The notes below the pieces were generated by a model. That model ran no database searches, was not told the origin of the DNA, and saw nothing but the letters and a program-made list of their open reading frames with translations. Below, piece after piece: positions 1 through 8,355 of a stretch of DNA of 50,955 nt (the stretch's first letter is position 1; every line of letters begins with the position of its first letter). The translations under genes and the position numbers were made by a program. Source of the DNA: Candidatus Nanopelagicales bacterium (GTDB lineage: Bacteria; Actinomycetota; Actinomycetes; S36-B12); the NCBI GenBank assembly GCA_030726915.1, contig JANRCR010000042.1, positions 1 to 50,955 on the forward strand, written 5' to 3'.

Positions 1-935
1 TAGACCTCGGTGGTGTCGCGCGCCGGTATACCCCAGCGCGCGACCACCCGGTCCAGGGACGCGGAAACTCCGTCAACCGTCATCGTGCCTGCCACGGTGA
101 CGGCACCCGGGCTGCTGGGCCCCGGCGGCACAAAGGTCACGACCGGATCCGTCCAGAGCGATTCACCGCTGACCACATCGATCCAGGAGTCGACGATGGG
201 CATGTCACCCGAGAGGTACGCCGACTCAAGAATCTGCCCGCCGGTGTCCACCACCTGGACGACCGCCTGCTGATTGGCCACGCCCGACACAAGCACCCGG
301 ACAATCAGATCCGGCGTCACCTGTTCACCCAGACTCACTACACCGGGTACGCCGTCCAGGGTGAGGGTGACGGCACCGAGTGACTCCACCGTGGACGGCA
401 TCGGACCAATCGGTCGAATGTCGAGCACAAGAGTCCCGTCGGAACGCACATTAGCCCGCTGGACCGTGAAGGCGATATCCCCGGACGCCGCCGCGAGGAG
501 ACCGTTGGGCCGCGGGATAGGCAGGGGTGCCGTCGTACCATCCTCGGACGGTCGCCAACCCAGGGTCAGCAGCGCCTGCTCCGTCGACATGACGCCGGCC
601 AATTTTTGCGGGGATGCCGTAAACCACGATGCCAGGTTGGCGGTGCGCGCCAACGTCACACGGATGGGTTCACCGCCGGAGACCAGCGCGGCGTCTTCAG
701 CGCGCTGGACAATGAGGAGTTCACCTCGCGATGTTCCCGGCGCGAGCGGGGGCAGCGGCTCAGGAGTGGGTGTGGGGGTTGCGTCACCGGTCGGGCGTGC
801 CGTCACCGTCTGGTCGGGTGCCGGCGCTCCCGAGGAGATCGACGGTGTGGCGGGTGCACTCGTGCAGGCCGCCAGGACGAGGGCGGCTCCCACACCGACA
901 AGGGCCGAGCGCCCACGGGCACCGGCACACGTCAC
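1..935 (-). CDS. Lipoprotein of unknown function (C-terminal end outside window)
   Basis: The frame opens with a GTG at 935-933 that overlaps the serS stop (GTGA) and stays open to the left edge, so the 3' end is missing. The N-terminus is a short basic segment, a hydrophobic stretch and a lipobox (LAAC, Cys24), so it should be a lipid-anchored exported protein. A Ser/Pro/Thr-rich linker ([14 protein letters not shown]) follows, then beta-rich sequence with alternating hydrophobics and few charged catalytic-looking residues. I do not recognise the family; the later part looks Ig-like, but that is an impression. The overlap implies co-transcription and translational coupling with serS. The plus-strand open frames over this stretch lack any initiation signal and are shadows. 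Confidence 0.75.
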   Translation of the reverse strand, partial: MTCAGARGRSALVGVGAALVLAACTSAPATPSISSGAPAPDQTVTARPTGDATPTPTPEPLPPLAPGTSRGELLIVQRAEDAALVSGGEPIRVTLARTANLASWFTASPQKLAGVMSTEQALLTLGWRPSEDGTTAPLPIPRPNGLLAAASGDIAFTVQRANVRSDGTLVLDIRPIGPMPSTVESLGAVTLTLDGVPGVVSLGEQVTPDLIVRVLVSGVANQQAVVQVVDTGGQILESAYLSGDMPIVDSWIDVVSGESLWTDPVVTFVPPGPSSPGAVTVAGTMTVDGVSASLDRVVARWGIPARDTTEV

Positions 936-2230
936 GGCAACTCGAGGACGTCTAATCCCAGCAGCGGGCGTAGGGCGGCGGGCACACTCACTGTGCCGTC
1001 TGCACGCTGGTGGTTTTCCAGGAGTGCCACGATCATGCGGGGCATCGCACACAGGGTGCCATTGAGTGTCGCGACAGGTCGCACCTCGTCACCGGTGCGT
1101 GTGCGAATACTCAGGCGACGAGCCTGGAACTGAGTCGTATTGGACGTCGACGTGACCTCACGGTAGGTGCCCTGCGTCGGGATCCACGCCTCAATGTCAA
1201 ACTTCCGCGCAGCGCTGGACCCGAGGTCACCCGTCGCCACGTCAATAACGCGGTAGGGAATCTCGAGGGCATCCATGAAGTCCCGTTCCCACCTGAGAAT
1301 GCGCTCGTGCTCGGCCTCCGCGTCATCGGGGTCACAGAAGACGAACATCTCGACCTTGTCGAACTGATGCACGCGGATGATGCCGCGCGTGTCCTTGCCG
1401 TAGGTCCCAGCTTCGCGGCGGAAGCATGTCGACCAGCCGACGTAGCGCAGTGGGAGTGAGTCGGCAGGCAGGATCTCATCCGCATGGAGCCCCCCGAGGG
1501 GGACCTCCGCGGTCCCGACGAGATACATGTCATCGGATTCGATGCGGTAGACGTTCTCCGCCGCCTGGCCCAGGAAGCCGGTCCCCTCCATGGCCCGTGG
1601 TGACACCAGCACCGGTGGGACGACGGGAATGAAGCCGTTGCGGGTCGCCTGCGCCACCGCAAGATTGAGTAGCGCCAATTCGAGGAGGGCTCCCACACCG
1701 GTCAGGAAGTAAAAGCGTGAGCCTGAGACTTTGGCCGCGCGTTCGACATCGATCGCCTTCAGCATCTCGCCGAGTTCGAGGTGATCCCGCGGAGAGAATC
1801 CCTCCGCGGTGAAGTCCCGGGGTGTGCCGACCGTCTCCAGGACCTCGAAGTTCTCTTCACCACCGACGGGCGCACGCATGTCGACCACATTGGACAGGCG
1901 GAGCCACGCGTCACCCGCCAGGCGCGTGGCCTCCGCGGCCTCCGCATCAGCGGCCTTGACCCGCTCGGCGAGACCGGTCGCCTCCGCCATCAGGGCGTCC
2001 AGCTCACCCTGCGCCGACGTATCGCCCCGCTTGATCGCCCCCTGCAGCGGACCGATGCGCTTGGAGAGGTGCTTTTGCTCAGATCGCACGTCGTCGTACG
2101 CCATCTGGAGTGACCGTCGCTGCGCATCAAGCTCGACCAGGCGGTCCACGAGCCCCACGTCCTCGCCCCGGCGCCGCTGCGACTCACGCAGCACGTCGGG
2201 TGACTCGCGCAGCAGACGGGGATCGATCAC
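932..2230 (-). CDS. serS: Seryl-tRNA synthetase
   Basis: Class II aminoacyl-tRNA synthetase that charges tRNA-Ser (and tRNA-Sec where present) with serine in the cytosol. The first ~105 residues are a charged helical hairpin typical of the SerS tRNA-binding arm. The catalytic core has motif 2 around residues 268-294 (FRREAG...[14 protein letters not shown]) and motif 3 near 390-410 (TLNGT...[12 protein letters not shown], with the conserved Arg). The length of about 432 aa is normal. I choose GTG at 2230 (protein MIDPRLLRE...) because it matches the usual SerS N-terminus and lies 6 nt after a TAGCCT -10-like hexamer; a GTG two codons upstream is also in frame. The stop overlaps the start of the downstream lipoprotein gene. 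Confidence 0.97.
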   Translation of the reverse strand: MIDPRLLRESPDVLRESQRRRGEDVGLVDRLVELDAQRRSLQMAYDDVRSEQKHLSKRIGPLQGAIKRGDTSAQGELDALMAEATGLAERVKAADAEAAEATRLAGDAWLRLSNVVDMRAPVGGEENFEVLETVGTPRDFTAEGFSPRDHLELGEMLKAIDVERAAKVSGSRFYFLTGVGALLELALLNLAVAQATRNGFIPVVPPVLVSPRAMEGTGFLGQAAENVYRIESDDMYLVGTAEVPLGGLHADEILPADSLPLRYVGWSTCFRREAGTYGKDTRGIIRVHQFDKVEMFVFCDPDDAEAEHERILRWERDFMDALEIPYRVIDVATGDLGSSAARKFDIEAWIPTQGTYREVTSTSNTTQFQARRLSIRTRTGDEVRPVATLNGTLCAMPRMIVALLENHQRADGTVSVPAALRPLLGLDVLELP

Positions 2231-2236
2231 GGACAC

Positions 2237-2242
2237 AGGCTA
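2237..2242 (-). promoter_or_regulatory. -10 hexamer of a leaderless serS promoter
   Basis: TAGCCT on the minus strand ends exactly 6 nt before the GTG at 2230 and no Shine-Dalgarno is present. This is the spacing expected when transcription starts at the first base of the start codon. Confidence 0.55.
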
Positions 2243-2374
2243 GACGAGAGGGTTAACGCAGTGGGTGTCACGGGTTCCCAACTGAACGTTCAGACAGTTG
2301 CGACGATTTCACTGCGCGGCCCGGCCATGCCACAATCCACTTTTTATTCGCGCGGTGGCGCACAGGGAGGTCAC

Positions 2375-2878
2375 ATGGATTACAACTGGCTCACGTCCAA
2401 GGCGGAGACACGCCCGGCAGGTGGCAAGGGCTGGGGATCCTTCGCCACCACGGCGATCGCCACGGGTGAGACGGTCGCCTGCTTTGGCGGCTGGGTCGTC
2501 GATGGTGCGCAACTGTCGACCTTCACTGAAGACCGCCAACATCGAACCATCCAGGTGGACGCTGACCTGTATCTCGTCTCCGGTGACACCCCTGAGGCCG
2601 GTGACATGCTCAACCATTCCTGTGAGCCCAATTGCGGCCTCCAGGGCACCCAACTCCTGGTCGCCATGCGTGACATCGCGCCCGGGGAGGAGTTGAGCTT
2701 CGACTACGCGATGTGTGATGCCAGCGACTACGACGAGTTCCCCTGCCTGTGTGAAGCTCCAGGCTGCCGGGGGGTTGTCACCGGTAGCGACTGGCGCGAT
2801 CCATCCCTCCAGGAGAGGTATGCGGGGTGGTTTTCGCCGTACATCGTCCGCCGCATCGCCGCCCTACCCACCACATAA
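2375..2878 (+). CDS. Small SET-domain protein (putative protein-lysine methyltransferase)
   Basis: 167 aa, essentially one SET domain plus a short tail. Visible motifs: GKGWGSFA at 17-24 (the G-x-G-x-F-A entry strand), NHSCEPNC at 80-87 (SAM-binding/pseudoknot motif) and GEELSFDY at 104-111 (catalytic Tyr). A post-SET-like CLCEAPGC follows at 124-131, whose Cys residues with Cys83 or Cys87 could bind zinc as in eukaryotic SET enzymes. Family knowledge: SET enzymes transfer methyl from SAM to lysine; bacterial single-domain members have few known substrates. The start is ATG 2375, with a strong AGGGAGG Shine-Dalgarno at 2364-2370; the open frame extends upstream to 2261 but without a signal. 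It is divergent from serS and has no obvious partner gene. Confidence 0.85.
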   Translation: MDYNWLTSKAETRPAGGKGWGSFATTAIATGETVACFGGWVVDGAQLSTFTEDRQHRTIQVDADLYLVSGDTPEAGDMLNHSCEPNCGLQGTQLLVAMRDIAPGEELSFDYAMCDASDYDEFPCLCEAPGCRGVVTGSDWRDPSLQERYAGWFSPYIVRRIAALPTT

Positions 2879-2884
2879 CGCGAG

Positions 2885-2958
2885 CCCCCCAAACTCCGCC
2901 GCTCCCCACACCCCCCTGCCCCCCACACCCCGCTGCCCCCACACCCCCCTCACCCCGC
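2885..2958 (+). repeat. C-rich imperfect tandem repeat
   Basis: Just after the SET gene stop, three to four imperfect copies of a CCCCACACCCC(C/G)CTG-like unit of about 15-17 nt make a nearly G-free strand. It ends directly at the left arm of a long perfect inverted repeat. No gene is visible in 2879-3190. Confidence 0.7.
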
Positions 2959-3015
2959 TGACTGGCGGCTGGTGGGTGCCGCGCTGGCCAAAACCCACCC
3001 ACCAGCCGCCAGTCA
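2959..3015. terminator. Perfect 20-bp inverted repeat, probable terminator
   Basis: Left arm 2959-2978 (TGACTGGCGGCTGGTGGGTG) and right arm 2996-3015 are exact reverse complements separated by a 17-nt loop. The position 80 nt after the SET gene, in a gene-free gap, fits transcription termination. There is no U-tract, as is common in actinobacteria. It could alternatively be a dispersed repeat or a protein-binding site. Confidence 0.5.
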
Positions 3016-3190
3016 CGGCTTAGGAGGCGGCACGGGGAGGCGCCCGAGACGCATTGTGGGGCCAAAGTGACTCCTGTGACATGCCGTTACCGTTCCGTTA
3101 TTCGGACATGGGTTTGACCGACAGTCATGGCCTCGTGGCATGGTCACAACGCTGCGTGGCCGATGGGGGCATCCGCCCCTGACACGCAGA

Positions 3191-3411
3191 CCGCCGAATC
3201 GACGGACCTCACCCGGGCGCACCACCGGCCCGGTGACCACGGGGAACGCCGTACCGGGGACCCACGGCATCCGTCGATCATCTGGCGGGGCCGAGACGCA
3301 CGCGACAGCCAGTCGCGGTCGGGAGGGCAAGACCCTCCTGGGGCGAATCCCGAGCTCAGGCTCGGGTAGGGCGCTCTTCAGCCCGAGCCCGACAGCTCAC
3401 CTGGGAGGCGG
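3191..3411 (+). ncRNA. c-di-AMP riboswitch (ydaO/yuaA class)
   Basis: The 5' leader of the NlpC/P60 gene carries the signatures of the ydaO/yuaA leader. CCGCCGAATC at 3191 can pair through CCGCC with GGCGG at 3407-3411 to close the element. Inside are an ACCGGGGACCCA block, GGGGCGAATCC near 3340-3350, a GGGTAGGGCGCTC block near 3364-3376 and CCCGACAGCTCACC near 3388-3401, a variant of the conserved CCGUCAGCUAACC. Known biology: this class binds c-di-AMP, usually turns expression off when ligand is high, and in actinobacteria typically precedes cell-wall hydrolases and resuscitation factors. It ends 16 nt before the start codon, next to the GAAGAGGGAG ribosome-binding region. Confidence 0.9.
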
Positions 3412-3427
3412 ACGGAAGAGGGAGCTC

Positions 3428-4015
3428 ATGCGTCGTACGACGTCCACTGCTCGTCGCATCACCACCACCATCCTCACCATTAGCCTGATGTCAGCCACCG
3501 CGATCATCACCCCGTCGGTGGCCCTGGCTGATGAGCCACCCCCACCGCGGGGCAGCATCCACGAAGACTCCGCCCGAGAGGCGGCTGCCGAGCATCGCAA
3601 GAAGCACCGCCAGCAACGCACCGCCACGGCCGCGGAGGACACCATCCGAGCGGCCGTCGTCACGCGGGCACTCGCCCAGGTCGGTGATAACTACGGATCC
3701 GGTGGTTCCGGTCCTGACGTCTTCGACTGCTCAGGTCTCGTTGTCTTCTCCTGGCGGTCCGCCGGGGTCCAACTCCCCCACTACAGCCGGGCGCAATTCC
3801 AGGCCACCGAGCGGATTCCCCTCAAGGATGCCCGCCCGGGAGATCTCGCCTTCTACTTCGAAAACGGCGCTCACCACGTCTCGATCTACGTCGGCGACGG
3901 CAAGGTCGTGCATGCGTCGGACTACGGCATCGGCGTCGTGCGCGGTGTCGTCAAGGGGACACCGTGGACCAACACCCACTTCACCGGGATGGGGCGCGTC
4001 AAACTCCCCGCCTAA
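3428..4015 (+). CDS. Exported NlpC/P60 peptidoglycan endopeptidase
   Basis: 195 aa. A Sec signal peptide covers about residues 1-34 (basic start, hydrophobic core, ALA-DE cleavage region). A charged linker follows, then a single C-terminal NlpC/P60 domain (about 78-195). The catalytic Cys is Cys101 in DCSGL, the His is in HHVSIYVG (149-150), and His162 in VVHASD is the likely third residue. The family cleaves D-Glu-gamma-meso-DAP type bonds in peptide stems, outside the membrane. There is no LysM, SH3 or coiled-coil targeting module, so it is a minimal member. The start at 3428 follows GAAGAGGGAGCTC; the frame is open upstream, but that stretch is the riboswitch. The riboswitch links its expression to c-di-AMP and so to wall or osmotic state. 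Confidence 0.93.
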   Translation: MRRTTSTARRITTTILTISLMSATAIITPSVALADEPPPPRGSIHEDSAREAAAEHRKKHRQQRTATAAEDTIRAAVVTRALAQVGDNYGSGGSGPDVFDCSGLVVFSWRSAGVQLPHYSRAQFQATERIPLKDARPGDLAFYFENGAHHVSIYVGDGKVVHASDYGIGVVRGVVKGTPWTNTHFTGMGRVKLPA

Positions 4016-4021
4016 TCGGAG

Positions 4022-4519
4022 TCACTCAATCCGCCCGTCGGGGATTCCCGCAACGGCATCCCCGACGGCGGCGGTCTCCTCCGGTGAGAGGTTGACCTCG
4101 GCCATCCCGCCTCGCAACTCTTTGATGTAGCTACGCGATTCACTGCGCGCATGGATGGTCGTGATGACGAATCCATTGCCGTGGTCGTCAACCATCGCAG
4201 CACTAAAGGACATGCGGCCGCCCATGTCACCAAACGCGTCGTAGCGCACCACGCCAATGTGCCTGACCGCCTGCTGCAACTCGGCCTGAGTGCCCTGCAA
4301 ATCCCCAGCCAAGCGCGCCACATCCTCGCGCAGACCCTGCACCTCTTCGGTCTTGCGCGCCACCACCTCAATGAAGGACGCTCGGCCGTCGGCCGCCGAG
4401 AGGACCCGATACTGCCGCTTCATCCGGCCTGTACGCAGCGCCAGCAGGACCGACAGGGAGAGGGCCATCAGCGCGATAATCCCGACCACGATCACGCCGG
4501 TCTGCGCATCCCAGGTCAC
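4022..4519 (-). CDS. DUF4446 family membrane-anchored protein
   Basis: 165 aa. One N-terminal transmembrane helix (about 8-28), a charged helical, probably coiled-coil segment (about 50-90), then a conserved C-terminal domain (RYDAFGDMGGRMSFSAAMVDD, GFVITTIHARSESRSYIKEL). This order and the RYDAF...FS.A..D..G.G motif are typical of DUF4446, which often sits near chromosome-partitioning genes in Firmicutes and occurs as single genes in actinobacteria. The function is unknown. The start is GTG 4519, placed 6 nt after TAGGCT. It is convergent with the NlpC/P60 gene (6 nt apart) and divergent from the pore-loop-like protein. Confidence 0.85.
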   Translation of the reverse strand: MTWDAQTGVIVVGIIALMALSLSVLLALRTGRMKRQYRVLSAADGRASFIEVVARKTEEVQGLREDVARLAGDLQGTQAELQQAVRHIGVVRYDAFGDMGGRMSFSAAMVDDHGNGFVITTIHARSESRSYIKELRGGMAEVNLSPEETAAVGDAVAGIPDGRIE

Positions 4520-4525
4520 TCGACC

Positions 4526-4565
4526 AGCCTAGTGGTGGGTGCGTGGCCGATGACGCCACTACTCT
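4526..4565. promoter_or_regulatory. Back-to-back leaderless promoters (-10 elements)
   Basis: On the minus strand TAGGCT (4531-4526) lies 6 nt before the GTG at 4519. On the plus strand TACTCT (4560-4565) lies 6 nt before the GTG at 4572. The two -10 elements share a 52-bp gap, so the -35 regions must overlap. Confidence 0.5.
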
Positions 4566-4571
4566 CAGGGC

Positions 4572-5894
4572 GTGATGTGGGCGCTGGACGTGGAGACGGG
4601 CTCCTGGGAGCCCTACGTACGCGGTGTGCTCCTCGGCCTCGGCATCGTCCTCTTCGTCATCACCTTGATGAGCATCCTGCGGACCATGGTGATTCCTCAG
4701 ACGACACCGTCGGTTATCTATGCGCTCATCCTGCGTGGGACCGATGCGACCTTCAACGCGGTGGTCCGACCCATGCGGTCCTACTACGCGCGCAATCGCG
4801 TGCTCACCTGGAGTGGACCCATAGGAATCGTCGCTGCGCTCTTCCTTTGGCTCCTGCTCTTCCTCGCTACCTACACGATCATGATTTTTGGCGTCGGTGA
4901 TGGGTCGATCCAGGCGTCCGCCCTGCAGGCTGGGTCAGGTCTGCTCACCCTGGGTCTGGCAGGTACGCCATCCGAGAGCACGACGGTGATTGACTTCCTC
5001 GCGGCGATGACCGGCCCCGCGGTCATCGCGCTCCTCATCGGCTTTCTCCCCACGCTCTATCAGGCCTACCTCGCTCGCGAGCAGCGCGTGTTGCTCTCCT
5101 CCGAGATCACCGGTGCACCCGCGTGGGGTCCCGAGTTGATCGCCCGCCTCCACATGCTCAATCACTCGGATGGATCAGGCGAGCCCTACACCAACTGGGT
5201 CGGCTGGTGTGCCCAGACGAGACTCACGCAGACGCTCTACCCCGCGTTGAACAGATTCCGCTCACCCGTGGTCACCCGCAATTGGATCATCTCCCTCCTC
5301 GCCATCATGGACTCGGCCGCCATTCAGATCGCAGCAATGTCCAAGACCCCCAAGGCGGAGTTGACGTACTTCCTGGAGCAATCCACGCAGACCCTCCTGT
5401 CCATTTATGCCTGTGAAATCGACATAGATGAGGTCATCCGCTTCCACGGCATGAAGCGACGCGTCCGGGTGATCATGGGGGTCTTCGGTGTATCCCCGGC
5501 GGCAGACACCGATACGCCAACGACGGTTCATGCCTTCCCGGGCGTGCAGCCATCGGTCGTTGCCGTGGCCCAAGCCATCACCCTGGACAACGTGCGCAGC
5601 ATGCTGGCTGAATCCGGCTCGTTCACCGTCCACTCCGGCAGCCAAGAATCATCTGTCACGCGCACGGACTTCGGCGAGGCCATGGACTACATCCGCAAGG
5701 CCGGTGTCACCACCGTGCGTTCCGATGATGAGGCCCATGAGATCTTCCGGCGCGTGCGTTCCCGCTACGAGTCCGCCGCCTTCTACCTTGCCGAGCGCTT
5801 CAGCGCTCCCGCAGCACCCTGGTCCGGCCCGCGGCGACCGGCAACCCCAACAATGCCCCCGGCGGCGGCCGCGGATCGACTCCCCCCGCAGTGA
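4572..5894 (+). CDS. Membrane protein with ion-channel-like pore-loop topology
   Basis: 440 aa. Hydrophobic helices at about 15-40, 83-108 and 146-168. Between the last two a short amphipathic stretch ends in GSGLLTLGLAG (121-131), exactly where a P-loop and selectivity filter sit in two-TM potassium channels (helix, pore helix, filter, helix). It lacks the TVGYG filter, so ion selectivity, or channel activity at all, is uncertain. The last 270 residues are a soluble, mostly helical cytoplasmic region with no motif I recognise, ending in a Pro/Ala-rich tail. The start is GTG 4572 by leaderless spacing, with ATG 4575 as the alternative. Best description: uncharacterised membrane protein, distantly channel-like. 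Confidence 0.6.
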   Translation: MMWALDVETGSWEPYVRGVLLGLGIVLFVITLMSILRTMVIPQTTPSVIYALILRGTDATFNAVVRPMRSYYARNRVLTWSGPIGIVAALFLWLLLFLATYTIMIFGVGDGSIQASALQAGSGLLTLGLAGTPSESTTVIDFLAAMTGPAVIALLIGFLPTLYQAYLAREQRVLLSSEITGAPAWGPELIARLHMLNHSDGSGEPYTNWVGWCAQTRLTQTLYPALNRFRSPVVTRNWIISLLAIMDSAAIQIAAMSKTPKAELTYFLEQSTQTLLSIYACEIDIDEVIRFHGMKRRVRVIMGVFGVSPAADTDTPTTVHAFPGVQPSVVAVAQAITLDNVRSMLAESGSFTVHSGSQESSVTRTDFGEAMDYIRKAGVTTVRSDDEAHEIFRRVRSRYESAAFYLAERFSAPAAPWSGPRRPATPTMPPAAAADRLPPQ

Positions 5895-5900
5895 CCTCGA

Positions 5901-6812
5901 TCAGCGCAGCGTGATCTGTCGGTTTTGCAAGCCGGCTCTCGCGCGTCGTTCGGGGGAGGTGAGGGAGTCCGTCACGTCAAAGGCCGTGGCCAACTGCTGA
6001 CCAAAAGTCGCAGCCGATGACTCGACATCCTGCGCGGACGTCCCCTCGGTGAGCTCCCATACGGGCACGAGCAGTCCATCCGCGCGGAACGAGCCAACGA
6101 AGCGCGAGGGCACATCGGGCAGAGCAATGTGACCAGCGACGTGCAGGCGTGCCAGCGCATCGAGCAACGCCTCCTCGGGCTGGGGCATGACCCAGCGCAG
6201 GAAGACTTTGCCGCCCATGTCGACCCAGTAGGCCGAGTCCACGCTGGTGAGCCTGACCGTCGGCATCACCTTGCTGTTGGCGCGATCAAGTGAATCGCGC
6301 ACACCCGGTGCATCGACACTGGCCTCATCGGCCATCCAGTAGTCGAAGTTGTCGTGCACGGTGACCACAAGCGGCTGATCCGACACCAGATCCTGCAGGC
6401 GTGGCCCCGGGCCCGGTAAGCCGACAGGTGGGACAGGGGCACCGAGCTCGGTCTCGAGGGCCCGCAGCAGCGCATCAGCGGCATCCCTGCTGGGATCTCC
6501 GGATCCGGTGGTCACCTGCAGGGCGAGGTAGATGTCCCCGTTGTCTCGCACGAGCGCCGGCCAAGCGAGTGGCAGGACGGTGGTGAGGATGATTCGTCGA
6601 TCGGTGGCTTCACGCAGGGTGAGGGGAGACGTCGCGGCGGGCACGATCTCGCGGAAGGCGACCCAGTCGCATTCGCTGACCAAACCCGCAAAGGGTCGGG
6701 TGACGTGGGCGATGGACTCACGGGCGCGCGCCTTGCCGTGGCAGGCCTTGTAGCGCTTGCCCGATCCACAGGGGCAGGGCTCGCGCAGTCCAACAGCGGG
6801 GATCTCAGTCAC
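5901..6812 (-). CDS. DUF5926 family protein with N-terminal SEC-C zinc motif
   Basis: 303 aa. Residues 11-28 (REPCPCGSGKRYKACHGK) form a SEC-C motif, the small zinc knuckle (C-x-C...C-H) found at the SecA C-terminus and on many accessory proteins. The remainder (VSECDWVAFREIVPAATSPL, later FLRWVMPQPEEALLDALARL) fits the actinobacterial DUF5926 family. The role is unknown; SEC-C often mediates contact with ribosomes or SecB-like partners. It starts with GTG at 6812, overlapping the stop of the upstream FAD-oxidase gene by 4 nt (GTGA), so the two are co-transcribed. Confidence 0.85.
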   Translation of the reverse strand: MTEIPAVGLREPCPCGSGKRYKACHGKARARESIAHVTRPFAGLVSECDWVAFREIVPAATSPLTLREATDRRIILTTVLPLAWPALVRDNGDIYLALQVTTGSGDPSRDAADALLRALETELGAPVPPVGLPGPGPRLQDLVSDQPLVVTVHDNFDYWMADEASVDAPGVRDSLDRANSKVMPTVRLTSVDSAYWVDMGGKVFLRWVMPQPEEALLDALARLHVAGHIALPDVPSRFVGSFRADGLLVPVWELTEGTSAQDVESSAATFGQQLATAFDVTDSLTSPERRARAGLQNRQITLR

Positions 6813-8209
6813 GGTGCGACCCTATCGGCGAGGAGCACCCCCGGATTCATGATCCCCCGCGGATCCAGCGCCTGCTTGATTGCACGCATCGCAGACATCT
6901 CAGCGAGCGAGCGCGAGAGGTGAAGTGCGCCGACTTTGGCCCGGCCGATGCCGTGCTCCGCCGACACACTCCCGCCAAAGGCACCGACTGCCTCCAGGAC
7001 ACGTCGATCGACCTCTTCGTCATCCGGTGCCGGACCAACGATCTCGACGTGGATGTTGCCGTCCCCAAGGTGGCCGAAGACACCGAAGGCCTTCACCCCG
7101 GGATAGCCGGCCATGCGTTCGCGGATCACGGTCGCGGCTTCGGCAAGTTTGGGCAGCGGCACGGAGACGTCGAGTTTGTGCGCGGCACCTCCCGCCACCT
7201 CCGTGGCGTACGACGAGAAGGCCTCGGACTGGAGCTCCCGATAGGCCCAGAGGCGGGCCCGCTCCCCCGCATCGAGTCCAACCACGACGTCTCGACCGTC
7301 GAGAACCTGCGGCACGAATCCACCTCCCTCACCCCCGTCGGCGATCTCCAGCAGGAGGACGAGCGGATGGCGAGTCTCCAGCGGCCACGGCAAAGATGCG
7401 CAGCGCATGGCGAGCTCCATGCCGGTCTCGTCCGTGACTTCCGCAGCGAGCAGGGGTACGCCGTGCCGCACAGCGGCGTGAAGGAGATGGAGCGCGTCAT
7501 CCCACGTGTCGACGCCGATGAGAGCAACGCTGCTCGGGGCGTGTGGTCGATGCAAGCGCAGGCGCACAGCCGTGATGACGCCGAGCGTGCCCTCACTGCC
7601 GGTGAGCAGACCGGCAAGGTCATATCCGGTGTTGTCCTTCGCGAGACCCGCGAGGTGTTCGACGACGCTGCCATCCGGCAGGACCGCTTCGATGCCCGTC
7701 ACCTGTGATCGCGTCATCCCGTGCGCGATGACCCTGATGCCGCCGGCATTGGTCGCCACGGTGCCGCCGATGGTGGCGGAGTCGCGGGCCGCCAGGTCGA
7801 CGCCGTACTCCCACCCCTGATGCGCGACGTATCGATGGAGATCGCCCAGCGTGACGCCCGCGCCGACGGTGACCTGACCGCTCACATCGTCGACGGGATC
7901 CAGGCGCGTGAGGCGACGGGTGGACAGGATCACGGGTGGACCCCCCGCCCCGGGGACCACCGCGGGGACGGATCCGCCGACAAGCCCGGTGTTGCCGCCC
8001 TGGGCCACGATCGGGACCCCGGACGCTGAGCACGCCAGGACAACGGCGGCGACCTGCGCGGTGTCCGCTGGGCGGACGACGGCGAGCGCGACACCCGACC
8101 ACCGGCGCGTCCAGTCGAGTGTGTAGCCCTGCATCACTCCCGGGTCGGTAAGGACGTGGTCAGGACCCAGGAGGGTCATGAGCCGCTCCACGAGCGGATG
8201 CGCCGTCAT
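6809..8209 (-). CDS. FAD-linked oxidase (glycolate/D-lactate dehydrogenase type, GlcD-like)
   Basis: 466 aa from ATG 8209 (MTAHPLVERL), placed 6 nt after a CAGGAT hexamer; an in-frame upstream extension to 8260 looks non-coding. The N-terminal PCMH-type FAD domain contains GGNTGLVGG at 71-79 and DSATIGGTVATNAGG, followed by GSEGTLGVIT. The C-terminal oxidase domain contains HLGDGNIHVE and AEHGIGRAK with the conserved active-site His and Glu. Family members oxidise 2-hydroxy acids such as D-lactate, glycolate or D-2-hydroxyglutarate and pass electrons to quinone or cytochrome; the exact substrate cannot be read. It is the first gene of a two-gene unit with DUF5926. A second paralogue lies at 36101-37465. 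Confidence 0.9.
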   Translation of the reverse strand: MTAHPLVERLMTLLGPDHVLTDPGVMQGYTLDWTRRWSGVALAVVRPADTAQVAAVVLACSASGVPIVAQGGNTGLVGGSVPAVVPGAGGPPVILSTRRLTRLDPVDDVSGQVTVGAGVTLGDLHRYVAHQGWEYGVDLAARDSATIGGTVATNAGGIRVIAHGMTRSQVTGIEAVLPDGSVVEHLAGLAKDNTGYDLAGLLTGSEGTLGVITAVRLRLHRPHAPSSVALIGVDTWDDALHLLHAAVRHGVPLLAAEVTDETGMELAMRCASLPWPLETRHPLVLLLEIADGGEGGGFVPQVLDGRDVVVGLDAGERARLWAYRELQSEAFSSYATEVAGGAAHKLDVSVPLPKLAEAATVIRERMAGYPGVKAFGVFGHLGDGNIHVEIVGPAPDDEEVDRRVLEAVGAFGGSVSAEHGIGRAKVGALHLSRSLAEMSAMRAIKQALDPRGIMNPGVLLADRVAP

Positions 8210-8355
8210 AGGGCCATCCTGCCGGAGGCTGAAATCTCCGGGAATTCGGACATTCAACATGCATTAAGGGATTCGGTCTGTGACTATCTAGTGACCGTCC
8301 ACTATGGGCGGTGCCCGCCCTCCGCCTGGAGGGTCGACGTCCACCCGGAGGTTTC

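Noticed and set aside
10-1065. Open plus-strand frames (10-273 and 274-1065)
   Set aside because: They lie opposite a lipoprotein gene that has a proper lipobox and a GTGA overlap with serS. The plus-strand products are Arg/Ser/Thr-rich without any domain, as expected for antisense frames in GC-rich DNA.
2885-2958. CRISPR-like or satellite array
   Set aside because: The units are short, imperfect and low in complexity, without unique spacers.
6920-7708. 262-codon plus-strand frame
   Set aside because: Fully antisense to the FAD-linked oxidase gene, whose motifs are complete. No initiation signal.
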